DNA of 64,000 nucleotides from Ooceraea biroi (taxonomy: Eukaryota > Arthropoda > Insecta > Hymenoptera > Formicidae). Positions within the stretch are counted from its first letter, which is position 1. Every line of letters starts with the position of its first letter. The position numbers and the translations under genes are program-made. This document shows, in pieces, positions 37,835 through 52,196 of this stretch. The DNA is taken from positions 5,129,838-5,193,837 of the forward strand of contig NC_039516.1 in NCBI RefSeq assembly GCF_003672135.1, read 5' to 3'. The notes beneath the pieces were generated by a model, which did not search any database, was not told the DNA's origin, and saw only the letters and a list, made by a program, of their open reading frames with translations.

Positions 37835-40800
37835 CTACACGCACGATAGCCTCGTCATTAAGTCTACTTTTTCGCGCGGCGCCGAGTTTCTTTGAGGTCG
37901 TGTTCACGCTTTCCGGACACGAGCGATAGTTCCCGTTGCTGCGCCAGTGACATTCGTATTTTACCACGCTGTTATTCCTCAAACGACATCTTTTCTGCAC
38001 AAACAATGGCAAAAAAACGAACTGTCATTTCCGCAAGAAACGTTGGACATTCACGGGTGCAGTTCACGCTACGTCCGTGGCTTGCGAAGTGTTAAGTGTT
38101 GGAATAACTGCCCCTGCCGTTGATGTCTATCACGGATCTGGAACAACTATCATCCTCTGTCGTTCTCTATATACGCGCGTTTCGCACCGCAGTTTCATTA
38201 AATGAGCGGTAATTAAAACCCGCGTTCTTTTCCTAAGCAACTTTCTGGGCCAGCGCGCTTCTGCAATGAAAAAGATAGAGAATGCGAGTTTGTTCTCTCG
38301 ATTGATGATGTCTCTATTAGCCGCCGTTACAGCACTTTGTTATATCTCGCCGATTCTGCGGGGGCTGCCGTGTTCTGCTGTAACTAATCGTCGTAAGTGC
38401 TGCGAAGGCGGTAATCCCCGGATGGAGGATTAGTGGGATTTCTTGGGGCGCGAAGGCTGAAGGATTATAACTCCGCGCTTCCGTTAAGTCGCGATAACTC
38501 TCGCACTACCGGGCGCGGAACTCCGGCAATATGAACGACTTACCAACGACGATGGATCGATATCAACTTCACCATGTGGCGAAACTAATTTGACGTTGCG
38601 CACGAAACGACACGATCGCGTTTGTCCTGTCAGGAGAACGCACTTTGTGAGGAAAAGCTCGTATCGCCGACTCGACTGACGAGATAAGCCACCTTACCGT
38701 ACAAGGGATATATTTTTTTTATCGCCTCGTTCTAATCCGACCGAAAAGATATCCGCTGATATATGTACTTAGAACGCTTGATGTGTAAAATGATTATCCG
38801 ATTATCTACAAGATTTATAATGGATTACACATTACAGTATTCTTTTTTTTGTATTTCGTTCAATGAATGGGTATCAGAGATTGATTCATGTATGTTCAAA
38901 GAAAATTTCAGGTATTGTTATTTTAAATGCAAGCAAACGTAAAGACATGTTGCGCACATAATATATAATCTAATCGATGAGACGTCCATTTAAAATTGAC
39001 AGAAAAATCTATAAATGGGAGGAAGCACACAGAGTACTTGTAAATATGGAGTCCGGGAAACGTCAAAGCAGGAAAATATTAACGGTGGTACGAGAAAACA
39101 GAGAACGCACGAGCTTTAAACTCGGTTTATTCAATGTGTCATTTCATTACGACCTGTCGTTTTTATTGCGAGTCCCTCATTTGAATAACACGTTTCCCGG
39201 AGTCTGAACGACTCCGCTCTCCTGCCGGGACACACTACTCGTCGTGCACACTCGCGTGTGCCAGCCTGGAAATTGTGTCTCTCGTGCATGTTAAACATCG
39301 CGAATGCTCGCCGCGCGCGTTCCCATGTCGTTTCTTCTCTCGGTTGCGACACGCGCGTTTCTCGCGAGGTCTCGCGATCGCGAACGGGGTCCATTGCGGG
39401 GATCTCGCAGTCCGAGATCCAAAACGAGAAACCCAATGAGATGCGAAAGGGTAAAAATTACGAGACACGGATTAAAATGCGACGGGAAATCCACAGCCAT
39501 CACTGTGTGTCAATCTTCCAATCGCGTACGGATGCGGGATGTATCATTTCGCAAATGCGAAACCTATTTATGTCATAAGCGATACACAACGGAGTCAAGA
39601 AAGATCCATGTTGTTTGCGTAAACCTTGTTCAAAGCAATCTCGCGTGTGATCTGCAGAAGCTTGTTACGCTAATGGAATCAGTAATCTGTAGGGAAAGAA
39701 CATTGCTCCAGAAATCTTATTTCTTTCTCAATCTTATTTCTTTTTAGAAACCTTGGAAGAAATCTTCGGTAGCGTCATTTTTAAAGTGCAGAGAAACTGC
39801 ACGAGTTCCGTCGTTACGTAAGCTAATTGCAGCAGAATTACCAAAGTATCACTTCCCAACAGTTTTACTATCAATTAAAGGAAAAAGTTCAAGTCGAGTT
39901 AATCTGTTCTCGATATTTTCTGATTCAAGCTCTTTGTACAACGAGTGAATCGCGCGTTCCGTAGAGAACTTCCATCATGGGCTATTAATGAGGAACATCT
40001 CTCTTCCTTAATCGATGCTTCTTCTGCATCGATCTTTCACGGGCGCGAGATATATCTTGGTTTCGACGGAAGAGGAAGAGAGAGAGAAAGAGAGATGCTG
40101 CGGCGGCTCTAACGAGACGCGACATTAACGATCGTAATTACGCTGAGATTCGGACGGTGATAAAGAGGTGCGCGCGTTATTAGGGGCATAAAGGTTCGAC
40201 GAATGAGGAAAGTTACTATGCTTCAAGGCTGCTGCGTGCGCCCGTCCGCTCGAGCGTGTACAACGCGCTCCAAGTAAATGAGCCTCCTCGGTACATTAGC
40301 GAGACGCGACCAACTTCTACCAAGAAAAAGACGGCGCGAGGAAGAAGCGATGCGCATCGACTTTTTTGCATTTCGTCGAGTTTTGCCCAAGGTTTTACGA
40401 GAAATCGCGCCATGAGCTATCAACGGTGTGCAATATTCGCTTCTTGCAACACGGCGATTGATTTTCTGCTAATAATAAGCCTGTTTTGCGCTTCAGTACT
40501 TACGTAGAAAACAGACAGCGATTTTGTCTTGAAGACAGATTTGTGCCAAAGTCAGAGAAAAGGGATACAAATTATTTATTCTTTAATTAATTTCTCGGAA
40601 GCTTGGATTAACGGAATTCCGATTTACGAGACACTTATTAAGATCATAATATTAATATCAAATAAAATAATACAAAAACAAATATCCATAAAATCAGTTT
40701 GTACTTCAAAGAGAAAAATTGATACCTTGAAAGTATTATACGCATTTCTAGAAGACACGAAGCATTCTTGACCTCTCTTTTATCACGTCCACTTCTATCA

Positions 40801-42458
40801 TCTGCTTGTTGCGGCGCGATATCGCTTTTCTACCGGTAGCGCAAAGGCAAAGATTAAGTGACGATCGACAAGTCTTGCTCCATGCCAAGCGTCCTGTTCA
40901 CCGCACAAGAGCGTGTGCGCGCGCGAGCGCGTACTCTTGTTATCCGATAAGATATTAAGCCAATTACAACGTCGTCTGATACACAGGCCGTACACGCGTA
41001 CCTGTCTATGCGCGAGGTGTTCTGAAAACAACGTCGAGTTACGCTACTCTCGTTTGTGATCCGGTAAGCAGATTGCGGCTGCAGAGCCTTTTTTTACATG
41101 CCGCCTGGAGGGATTTTCTGCCCAAACATCAGTTTACATCTCGCGAATTTACGTTTACAACGCAATTCGCTTTCGCGTGCACCGGGCGACTTACAAAAAA
41201 TTTGGGATATTCTCCCAAAGAGAGTTTTCATAAAGTAAGATCGATAGAAGCTGGACTTTGTAGAATCGCTGAATTTCGGTATAAAGAAGCACGCAGAGTA
41301 TCGAGCGACCTAGCGATACAAAACGGAGAAATGTAAATTAAATCGAGGCATTGTCTGACTATAAGTCAGCTATTTCTGCTGGATATAATTTGTAGAAACC
41401 TACGAGGATATCGTTTCAACTTTGCTCAAGAATTATCATATTTCCGGCTGGAGAATTCGTCATAATAATTTCAAGTCCGGGAATAATACATTTTTTCACG
41501 ATGAATAATGTCTGTAGTATCGAAGTGATTCAGTGGGTAGTCGTGAAGAAGTTTTATGATGGAGAGATAGACGGAATTGCGGAAGTTGCCAGAATGTTGT
41601 CGGAATGGATGGACTTTGTTTGGAGTGGAAATTATCGAACTTTTCTCAATAACACTATCAGTAACCCGAAACTCGAGCGTTAGTTATAGACTCCTCTCGA
41701 AGTTACCTAACTTCCGTTTTAAATTACGCTAACTCTCTGTCGTAAAATCATTAAGTATTCTCCGGAGTCTAGTGGACCTCGTGATGTTCTTGCTTGCTGT
41801 TGTCCATCAACCTAAAGTATCAAAGTATATAAAATATACATTGTACTTTTCTGAAGATGAAGCAGAAAGAAAGTACAAGTTAACAATATAACTACGGCAA
41901 AGAAAAAGCAAGCAATGAAAGAAATCTTTGTGCGCGAGAAAATTAAACTACTTAAAAGAAGCTTTTTGGTGATAAAAGAGGACACTTTGTGTTACACAAC
42001 TTGTTCGAATAAAATGAAGAAATCCTAGTGACAAATCACATAGTGCGCATTACTGAAGTCAAGTATCTTATCTTACGCACGTTGCACTTTATAAAATACA
42101 TGTTTCGAGATATATAAACCGAGACATCGAAAATCGAATTTTTAACATATAAATGAGATCATGTAAAGTACAATTGCCGGCCCGTGCAACTGAGAAATGC
42201 TAAAACTTGATAAGAAGCAGCGACTTTCGCTTGCAACATGCAATAGTATTTGTAAATTGGAGTTTAAAAGTACAATGTCCAAACTCGTTAAATCACTGCA
42301 GGTGCGCGACGCGACTTTTGCCACAGAAAAAGGTTGACTAAATTAGTTCCATACAGGTGTGTGCAATTACGATAAAAAATTCTCCATACATTGCAACAAG
42401 TAATTTTTACCCGAAGTTTAAAATTGCCGACCGAAATATTTTCCAATAAAAGTATTTT

Positions 42459-42491
42459 TATGTGCGGAAAAAATATATTTTTCCGCACATA
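42459..42491. repeat. Perfect 14-bp inverted repeat with 5-base loop
   Basis: TATGTGCGGAAAAA at 42459-42472 and its exact reverse complement at 42478-42491 flank ATATA. The pairing ends abruptly outside the arms. The role is unknown. Confidence 0.75.
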
Positions 42492-43689
42492 TATTACAGA
42501 AAAAATTGCGTTCCAAAAACTCAATGAAATGTTACCATGCTATAATACAGAATTCTCCGATAAATTTTACATGAAAGTTAAATCGAGATAAATGACTCGT
42601 TACTATCATATAAAAACAGAAATAACAGGCGAAAAAAGATTCTCAGTCATATTACACTACTATGTAATTAATTTATAACAACTCATTTATATAGCACCGG
42701 AAACTGTTGCGTATTATTTTGCGAGTAATAATCAGAGAATTAAATAGCATAATAATAATGTAACACGGATAACCTGTTATAAATTTCAGCAGCCATACTA
42801 TTACCGACATTTAGTAGCGTCAGTCGTCTGGAAAAGACAAGGCGAAACCGCTTGTAAAAGTCGGCCGACGATACTCACTCGCAGCCTGGATTCCCAAGTA
42901 TCGATACTCTAATTATCCGGTTAGCTCGCTCGTCACACTCGAGCGTGTCTCTATTTGCGTTATCACGCTGGCGTTAAGCAATAAATTATCGCGATCGTTA
43001 ACGCCCCGGTCTGACTTTATAACAACGGCGGAGGGAGGCGGCATGGCTGCGGCGTGCTCGTAAAGCGCGATACGCGGCAACAATTTTTCCGCAATTAAGC
43101 GGTCGCGTATCGGCAGATAATGAAACTAAACAATAATGCGATAAAAGGAGCGAGTGCGCGCGAGCGCGTCGTAAAGCGACGATATAAATGTTCAGAATGT
43201 GTCAACGCCGTGACGTTTTAATGACATTTGCGAATACAATTGTAAGCGAATGCGGTTTCGCGATTAATTCTATCAGCGTCCCGAATCTTCATTTGCAGCG
43301 AGAAACATGTGTAAAAAAAACATTTCATGAAATTTTTTTCTCATTGCTTGAAAACGATTCACTCTGACAAACATTTAAATTTTTACACGAAGATTTGAAA
43401 TCCGGATTATCATCAATGATAGACAAAGCGATTTGCAAATCAAAATACACAATCAGAATAAAATTTTGATGATACAAGCGATGCACTGATAGCAAAAGAA
43501 TTAAATAGGTAACACAGAAACAAAATACAATGTCCTTGTAAATAATTTATGCGCACGACAGAATGAAATTCGTGAATGAATTTTTCAAAGTATCGTATCG
43601 ATTAATTAGCCAGCTAATAAATGGCCCATCGACTGTGAATGAACGTCGCCTGGGAGTAATGATACCGAAACCACCCAAGGCAATTATGT

Positions 43690-44690
43690 GTGTTCCACTT
43701 CTATGCGAGTAAACTAGATGCGGATATTGAGAGCGTTTGCTAATTGCAGAATGGAAAATCACACAAGAGGCTATGTATCGAGATTATTCAATAACAAACA
43801 GAATGCAAAACTGAAAAAGTAAAATGAAGACAAAGATTTATTGTTTCAATAAAACACGCAATATTCGAGGAAAGTCATGAAGAAATGAAAATAATGCAAA
43901 TGACCAAGTTGAAAAGATATGTAAAAATGTTTTTACGCTAGGAAAGAAAAATTTAACTTTTTATGAGAAAACTGCGATTTTATAACTAATGTCACCATAG
44001 ATAATTTCAACGAACCGATCGGACAATTTTCTCTCGAAAAACAAATTTATTTTCGGACGGACGAAGATTTTACAGGATGCTATCGACAGAGTTTGCGTAG
44101 TTTTCACAATCAGCCATACGACTCTGATATCGAACTCTTACGCCGTATTAATAATGAGCGCTGGATAAATAATGAGGTCATTAATCGCCCATTAATCACA
44201 TCTGTTTTGTTCTGTTTCAGCAATTTATCGTTTGAAATTAGCGGTATGTACGTTCTTATTATAGTGACGAGGAATCAATATTTCTTCTTTGGCCTATACC
44301 GGCCAATTACCATACATCCTGCTGTTAGAATTAATAGCGGTATAATGCCGCGATAGTATCGTGGCAGGTTCTACTACTTTGCGAACAAACCAGATGTAGA
44401 TATTCTAATGGTACAACACCGGCGATGCCGGATCGATAGCGCAACTGTGTGTCGTTTGGAATTGGAAATTCCGGAATGCCAGTCACTTACGGAGTCGGAA
44501 AATTCTATTATCGCGCGAATCTCGAAGCGGAGCTTGGAATCCACAGACTCGCGCGAAAATATCGGTAAAAGTTCAGCAACGCGATCTCCCATCGAGTGTT
44601 CGCGTTCGTCTATTTATTCGTTCTACTTCTTCCTCGCGAACGTACTAGATGTAGATATTCTAATAGCGACGCAACGCCGTGATGTAACGT
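43690..44690. repeat. Degenerate repeat, three recognisable copies
   Basis: The sequence AGATGTAGATATTCTAAT occurs at 44392-44409 and again at 44647-44664, a shift of 255 bases. Related flanking sequence precedes both copies (TTCTACTWCTT...GCGAAC). A more divergent copy (TTCCACTTCTATGCGAGT then AGATGCGGATATT) lies at about 43693-43728. The units are too diverged to delimit by eye. Confidence 0.55.
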
Positions 44691-45601
44691 CGATCGATGG
44701 GAATAATTCCAGGGTGCTTGGGAGGAAAAAGAGTATAAGTCATAATTAAAGAGGCAGAGCGAACGAAGTAGCTACGTCGTATCTGTAGTACCGCGAAAAT
44801 TACGAACTTTCAAGTTCACAATTATTAACGAGTGCGATAGCGTAATCTACTATTTCATTTAGAACATCTATTTGCGCGTGTGTGTAACCGCGTAAATTCG
44901 TTACAAATTACGCTATTAACTTTGCCAGCTAGATAACACCATGGGAATACCTAATGAATTATTTCAGACGATTAATCAAATTTTGCAAGAGCGCCGTTGC
45001 TCTTGATGCATTGATGCTTTTAATCGCAAATTGCATAATATATATGTATACACCAATTAATTCTTTAAGGGAACATCTTGCAATAATTGTAGCATCCTAA
45101 AACCTTGGAGCCCAGAGTGACGCTCATCGCATTGTCAAATTTATCTCGAGAGAATGTCCCCCGAGTTCTGCAACCGTTGGATCCGCAGATGCGATTGCTA
45201 CCACACAAAAACCGGCCGAAACTTCCGTAACAACCTAATACATACGGGGAGGAATGGCTCGGCAGAGGGAGAGGGCAGTTGGGAAAGCAGCAGGGGTTGC
45301 TTCGGGGGTTGAACGGTTAACTTTCGTGACGAGGGTACGGCGGCGAACAAAGTTTCCGACGATTCTGAGCGAGAGGAGGAGAGAACAGTAGAGAAAGAAG
45401 AGAAAGAGAGAAAGAGAAGGAAGGCAAACTCGCGCTACTTCCACGTCAACGTACTTAAGCCGCCAAAGAGGCGACGCAGTAGCTAGGTAGGTACAACGAA
45501 AAGTGCCGGCAGAGAGTGGTGATTACCGTTGAAACTGTTCGAGCACTTCGACACACCTTCAAAAAGTCGCCTGGTCGTTTACTCTGTCAATTCCATGGAT
45601 A

Positions 45602-45625
45602 AGAGAGAGAGAGAGAGAGAGAGAG
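45602..45625. repeat. (GA)n microsatellite
   Basis: A pure run of about 12 GA units. Confidence 0.9.
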
Positions 45626-48600
45626 TCAGAAATTTCGAAAAATATAAACTTTCAAAAACGCGCGATTTTCACGCGGTTTTATACAGGATGCTGAAAAATA
45701 GCGGTGGGTGAGAATCTACGAGGATTATTTGGATCGTGTTGATGATTCAAAAATGAAGTAAACGTGCCTCTCGTAAAACAGGTACTCGCAAAGTGAACTT
45801 CTCTCTCCTGAATTATAAACGATCGAGAACGTGAACGGCCTCTCGGTAAACCATCACGAGCCCCTTAATCAGCTGGAAAGTTTATACTCGAAGTTTGGTA
45901 TCGTGAAAAACGTGGCATAAGCTCAGCCTTTTGCATGCACGTAGCTCGCGATAAAAACTGTGTAAAAGTCGTGCGCTAATTCGACGTTCATCGTACAAAG
46001 TACGGCTATTTCACAATTCTTCTTGGTTATCGGCGAATGAATAATTAACATCGACGCGCGACAATAATTGCTGTTTCTGCGTAACTTTTTTTCTCACCAA
46101 TTAGCGCTGTTTTACGGATTTTATTCGCGTTTAATCCTGAAATTGGATTTCATTATTTGTAATATCGTGGTCGGTCCAATTCTCTGACCGACTATATCTC
46201 GTGCAGGCTATTTCCGTCCGCGAACGTAATGCGTTTCGGCGTAAAGCCCGATACTAAAGCGGGACAATGCGAGTAATCGCATCGTTTGCCCGTGCGATAT
46301 AACTCCTTTTTCAGCCCGTGATCTCGTTACAGTCTCGTGCAGATCAATAAGCCGTCGATGTCCAGGGATTAACTTATTTGCATTATTTGCACATTTGCAT
46401 TTGTTTGTATCCAGTTGCTTATTACCATTCCAAAAAAATTCATAAAATTCAGGACGCTAGAAAATAGTTTCTTAATCAAAAATACCGCAAGTTCCTCCAG
46501 CGATCGATTTTTCGCTCAAAGTGGAAAATCGAAGAGATTACCAGGGATGAATAATTCAGTCTGCACATTAAATAGCCCGACGAATCGCACACCGTTTGAA
46601 ACCCCGTAAAAAGACGGATCGATCGGGGGATACGCCCACGCGAATCGGAATCGCGAGACTCGCGGGATTACTTATTAGTTAGCAACATCGAAACGCGGAG
46701 ACGCAACAGCACATTCGTACGGCGGGGGCAGGGTAATAGCGTAGCAACAGAACGTAATGTACGTGGGTTCCAGCCCGGGGCCACGGGGGTTAATTCGCGC
46801 GTACTTTTTGCGGCGAGAAGGAGCGGTTACAAAATCGCTATTACGAGGCCGCGGGCGGTACGCGGGGGAGGGGGAGGGCGCGGATTTAATCCTTTACCGC
46901 AAAAGCGAATGTGGTACGCGCGCGGCGGAGATTGTGCGAGCGCAAGTGCGCTCGCCGCACACAGCCAGAGCACGAGAGCAGTTATGTACCGGGGAGCCGG
47001 GAATATACCGCAGGAATATTGATTCTCGCGAACGCGCGAGGCTTTCCCGCGCCATCTGTCAGCGGTACAGGCTGGGGGGGGGAGGGAGAAGAGCTCCGGC
47101 TCGGCTCTTTCTTTCTCTCTCTCGCTCTCCTCTCACCCCCGTGTACATTATGGACTCTGTTGGCGTTCGGCTTAGTTTCGTAAGCCGACCGCCACGGTTA
47201 GATAATATTTGCGCGTATGCGCAAATAAACACGCGAGAGGCCGCGCCGCGTCGCGAATTCCGCGCGAAATCGCGAGAACTCTCGCGCCGATCGGCGGCTA
47301 AGGACATGGATCTCGAGGAATAATATTGAACCAATTTGGACGGCTCCGGCGTGTGTGCATGTATGTATATGTGTTGATATATCGATGCGAATTGCGTGCA
47401 AAATCGACGGAATTGCGACGAACGCAAAATCAGTATCTTTTATCGGTTTCAAGCACCTGATTACGATTGATGATTGAAATCGAACGCATGTATCTATTGC
47501 AGAAGCTTGTCTACGCTCCAAGCTGGCTTTCCCAAACTCGGTTTTAGAATATTTTATTGACTGCTCCATTAGACGTTCTTTTTCTGGAAATAACGCTTAT
47601 TCTTATCCATTTTGCATAAATAATGCGACACGAAAGAATCCATTAGAAAACCTTTAATTGAAGTATCGCTTTATCTTTGTTGCCGAGATATTTTTGAGAC
47701 ATCGATACTTCACCTTCGATATTAAGTAGATATTGATAGCTGAGAGACAACATCTCGAAAAGATCAACGCGTTTAAGATCTTCAAAAATGATAATCTCTT
47801 CGTAATCTCTTATGGACACGATAGTTCGAAGATATCGCTCGCACACATTTTTCCAAGATATCATGCACTTATATAAGATATCAATCACATTATCTCTTAT
47901 CAATTTATCACTGCAAAAACATTGTTCGATAGACATTGAGAACTTTCGAGTGTAAGTTTAAATAAAAATAACATGTTTATGCGAAATCATAATAGATGAA
48001 TTCTAATGAGAGGAGGATTTACCTGAGCAAACGAATTCTTATGGGTATTCAAGACCATGGATGAAGCACGAGAATAATCCGAGACAAGAACTATTACAAG
48101 AACTATACAGAACAATCTGGCGTCGGAGAACACGCCACGCTCGAAAGCGTCTCTGAGCGACGGCTTCTCGTGGCTTATCAGCCGCGTCATAACTCAGAAG
48201 TACAACTAATAATTAGAAGGCAAATACATTCTGGTATTTCAGGTGTCAGCGCCGGCTATGAAATACGAGCAGCTGTTAAAGCGGAGCAGACGCGCGCGCG
48301 CCCCCGTCTCTGTCGAGTGTGCGTGAATGCACGCGGAAAACGTTACATCTGGTTGACGGCGACGCAATTTTCCTGAAATCCGAAAAGCGGGGCAGCTACT
48401 AAAAACACGTTATCACGGAACGTCGTCGTTTCGAAATATCTGTCTGAAGTATTTCGGGGTGAATAAAAGTACAATACTTTGAAGATGCAGCGATCGTTCT
48501 ACATCGAGAAAATTATTCTGAAAATGCATCGTATCGTGACATGCGCTCCGCTCCCCTTTCCCACATTTGTGCGCGAATTTCCGAAATGTCAGCTCGATCT

Positions 48601-49669
48601 CTGAATTGCGCTATATTGAATTATTCGTCTTTGATTGGCCGATGAATCCGTTTATTTTCGACTCGAAACAGAATTCCATTTGTTTCCCCGTGGACAAAAC
48701 CCATTTTCCTCGCGGAAAAGTGTGTCAACACCACTTATCAATGTGATTAGTACCGCAGACCGATACATATTTATCTCGCTGACGTGTACGTTTTCAGAAA
48801 TTCAGGTCGCGATGATTTATGGCGGTGGCGCGGCTTTTGGCGGCGATGTAAGAGGAAACAGAAGCCCGTTACGACGTACGTAACATGTCGCTTCGTGGTC
48901 CTACTAGACTGTAGGGGTTAATCACGGTTAATGCTAACCAATCGACTCTAAGTGGTATCGATGTTCCTATTACGGGGACGTGTGATGGCCCCGTTAGTGC
49001 GAGCGGCGAATAAATTCATAGCGCGTGAGCGCGCGTTATCACGCGTGGAAGAGCGAGCATTATCCATTATCACCGTTATCGGGCACTCTTACGGCACTCT
49101 GCCGATATATTTATATCCGTCGACTGACTCGTAACTGTTGACGGTAGGCACCCGGATATTTCGCGCTCGAGTGGCGAGTAATCGCTCGCACGAGCGATTT
49201 CGCGCTGCAGTCAGGATGACGCAAAGCTCGCTCGATATTTCTAATTACCGCTAATGTATCCGCCGTGGTTTCGCACTATTGCGCAGCACTCTACCGGGTA
49301 AACCGGAAAGAGTGCTGCGATAACAGTATTGACAGACGCATGATTTTACACGATCGGCAGATTGAACGTTGACGATTATATTTTTCCTCTTTATTTCTAG
49401 GGAAGCCTCTATACGGCGAATTAAAGAGAGATGGCAGATTAATCAAGCCTCCTTCTTCTCTCTACTATTTTTTGCTCAGTTACAGTTGTATTCAGAGAAC
49501 GATGCGATGAAAATAATTATGCACGGATGAACGATGATACTGGCGGACATATAATGAGAAAAAAAGTGATAATACTGAAAATGAAATGTTATTTGATACG
49601 TGAGTATCTTATAATAACGTCGGTATCTCCCTCAGGTTTCGTGCCCTCGGGCGCGTTACGTTCCACCCT

Positions 49670-50300
49670 GTACAGTTTTATTAAGAACATATAACAGGAC
49701 AGGGTATAAAATACCCATGTAAGCGGGAGGTTCGCAGGCTGTCTCACCAAGGGGAGAAAGGCAATCGGCCATATTGGAAATGGACCGTGACTCTCGACAT
49801 CAATATCCTCTCCGAGTCTCGGTGTTCTTTCCCCCTCTGCCTTCTACGATCCTTTTCTTCCCATTCTCCGTTATAGTTTTATTAAGAATATCGCAAGACA
49901 AAGTACGAGATACCTGTTTGGGGATCGAAAGTCAGAGACAAAGGGGAAGAAATGGTAATCGCTGCAAATGGACCGTGACTCTCGACATCAGCACCTTTTC
50001 TTCCCCCTCGAGCTTCATTTCGTTCGGGCTCTACATCTTCTCCGATATCTCTTTCGTAGTCTTACTAGAAATATATCACAATAAAGCATAAAGTATATCC
50101 ACTTAGGTAAGAGAGGATGCAGAATAGAGCAAGGAAAAGAGGCGACAGTTGACCGGATTAAAACCAAATTGCGACGCGATCTCAAATTTTCGCACTGTAT
50201 TCTACTGACTCGACTATTCTCGAAACGCGATGAGAGAAGACAGTTATAATTTTATTAAATTTTATTGTATCATAACAAAATATAAAGTACTTATTTGAAC
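49670..50300. repeat. Degenerate tandem repeat of ~190 bp, about three to four units
   Basis: A block resembling TTTTATTAAGAAYAT...CAAGACAAAGTA recurs starting near 49677, 49877, 50060 and 50249. A 25-base identical segment containing GGACCGTGACTCTCGACAT occurs at about 49778 and 49966, a shift of 188. Units 1 and 2 are most similar, and the later ones decay. No coding potential is evident. Confidence 0.7.
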
Positions 50301-52010
50301 AAATAATTTGGAATTGTTGGAACAAAGAGGAGAAAATAATTACGCTTCATATTAAAGCTGAATGTACAGCTCAATAAACTTTTCCTCTGTTCCAGACTTT
50401 ATTGCACCCCGGCATTAAACTTCCTGTTATTTTCTTAGAACTCGAGAGAGCTAATATACTCTTCGTGTCGGCGACATCCTCCGAGACAACTCTCTACCGG
50501 TCGGCAGAAAAATTGTAGGGCCGGCATGCCTTGTACTGACTCACGGACCGGATGGAGAAATTACGTGACGGCCTTAATTAATCGGGAGGAATTAAGTCGT
50601 TTGTCTCTCGGCGTAATTAACCCACATCCATGTAGTCGCGTTACATGCAGAACCACGCGCCGTGTTTCACCGTGATTCTTCCCTTTGTACCTCACCGTTC
50701 TGTTGGATCATCCGGAAAATACGTACTGCTGACCCTTTCATCATTAAAGATGCACGCGTAACCGTATATCTCTAATTAATATTATAAATGTTACTGTACT
50801 GAGAAAAAATAAATATATGTAAATAAATATATTTTCATGTTATTTATTTATCAAGCAGTTCACGTAGTGTTGCAGATTTTTGTTCGCCCGTGAATGCAAA
50901 CTTCTGTGAGTAGCAAATTCAAGTGAGTTATAAACATGCTCAATGAGATCGAGAATGACAATCGTTTATCATAACTATTGCTAATTATCGTAATTAAGAG
51001 AATTGTCACGATACGGAAGTTGGGCTTTCTAATGCGGACAAAGAACGAAATTAATGAAAGCGAGCAAAGGTAGAGGGGAGAAAGATCATTAATCACGAAC
51101 GAACAATTTAATCCCTCGAACGTTAGACTCGGTGCCGCTGCACTTAATAACAGCGCGTTCCGGCCAGGCTCAGGATGCTCCGTTTTATATTACCCACATT
51201 CCGGCTCTATTTTTCAAAGCCAACGAGAGTCGCGATGAAAATCCGGGCGCGGTTCACATTCCATTCTGTTACTCTCTCTCCCACTTGCTGGCCCGTATTC
51301 GCTCGCTCGTGTATATGGTGTATGCCCCGGGAATGGCGCTTTTGTGCTCGACTTACAAATACCGGGAGGCAAACTGCACGAGACGGCTGTTGTCCGGATA
51401 TCGTGAACGTCAATAAAATGTTAAGCTTGATTGGCGTTTATTTCACGACAACGCTCCGAGCGAATTAAAGCAGGATGCGTCACCTGCTTGCCAAGAAACG
51501 ACTTTCAGTCTCCACCGTTTTGAGTCTGCATTTGTCACGGGAGGGTCCATAAAGTCTCAAGGCAACATGTCTGAGAATCACCCGGCAGGAGTTTCTCCTG
51601 ATTCCTGCCGGCTCGGTTTACGCGGATAACCATGGTGCACCATGATGCCTGTGACGGCAGGTACATATGTACGACACAAGGAAACGCGCGCCAGATGAGA
51701 GACAAGGAATGCGATTATGAGTCTCTCGACGATCGTGCGGCGCACGGAGGAAGAAAAGAGCCATGATTCAAACAGGGTTCCTGGTGGTCCTCGCGGCGTT
51801 ACACGTCTCCGGCGCTCTTTTCGCCCATCATTCTTTCGATTTTGCGAGAATCCCGAGGTGAAATGGTTTGGAGCGGAGTACTTCTGCGACCCCATATCGA
51901 TCTTCGCTCGTGAGAGTCTTATAGAGTCGTTCCCATAAGTTGCCTCTAAGCTATCGGCGCTCGTTCATCGATTCCGCGACCAGTTTAGTTTCCGAGTAAC
52001 TAGTATAGTA

Positions 52011-52041
52011 TTGGGTCGTCCGGAAAGTTCGTGCCGATTTT
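52011..52041 (+). repeat. mariner left terminal inverted repeat (31 bp)
   Basis: Identical over 31 bases to the reverse complement of 53269-53299. It is preceded by the TA target duplication. Confidence 0.96.
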
Positions 52042-52196
52042 TAATAGATGGCGTTGGAACATGTCTGAATATATATCAATGTTATTGAAAACATAGGATT
52101 TATATACATATGCTTAAAGGTGACATTTCAACGCATCTTTAGGAAAAAAGTTGTTTCAGATAAATTGATTCGTGTCAGTTTTGTACTCTTTTGAAG

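Larger units (their letters stand above)
24719..52010. other. Long stretch without recognisable host exons, probably sbb intron
   Basis: No open frame here resembles a known family. The sbb exon at 24718 begins in phase 0 in mid-protein, so the gene continues upstream on the minus strand through this stretch. It alternates AT-rich parts with CpG-rich parts (notably 27-31, 32.1-32.7 and 46.7-47.3 kb). It holds microsatellites, hairpins and degenerate repeats listed separately. Non-coding 5' exons or promoters could be present but cannot be recognised. Confidence 0.55.

Noticed and set aside
46757..47323. Plus-strand open frame of 188 codons in a CpG-rich stretch
   Set aside because: Arginine-rich, low similarity to any domain I know, starts in GC-rich repeats, and no splice or promoter support. 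Likely a CpG-rich composition effect.
52191..52196. Upstream TTG as transposase start
   Set aside because: TTG is not a normal eukaryotic start, and the ATG at 52197 gives a typical mariner N-terminus.
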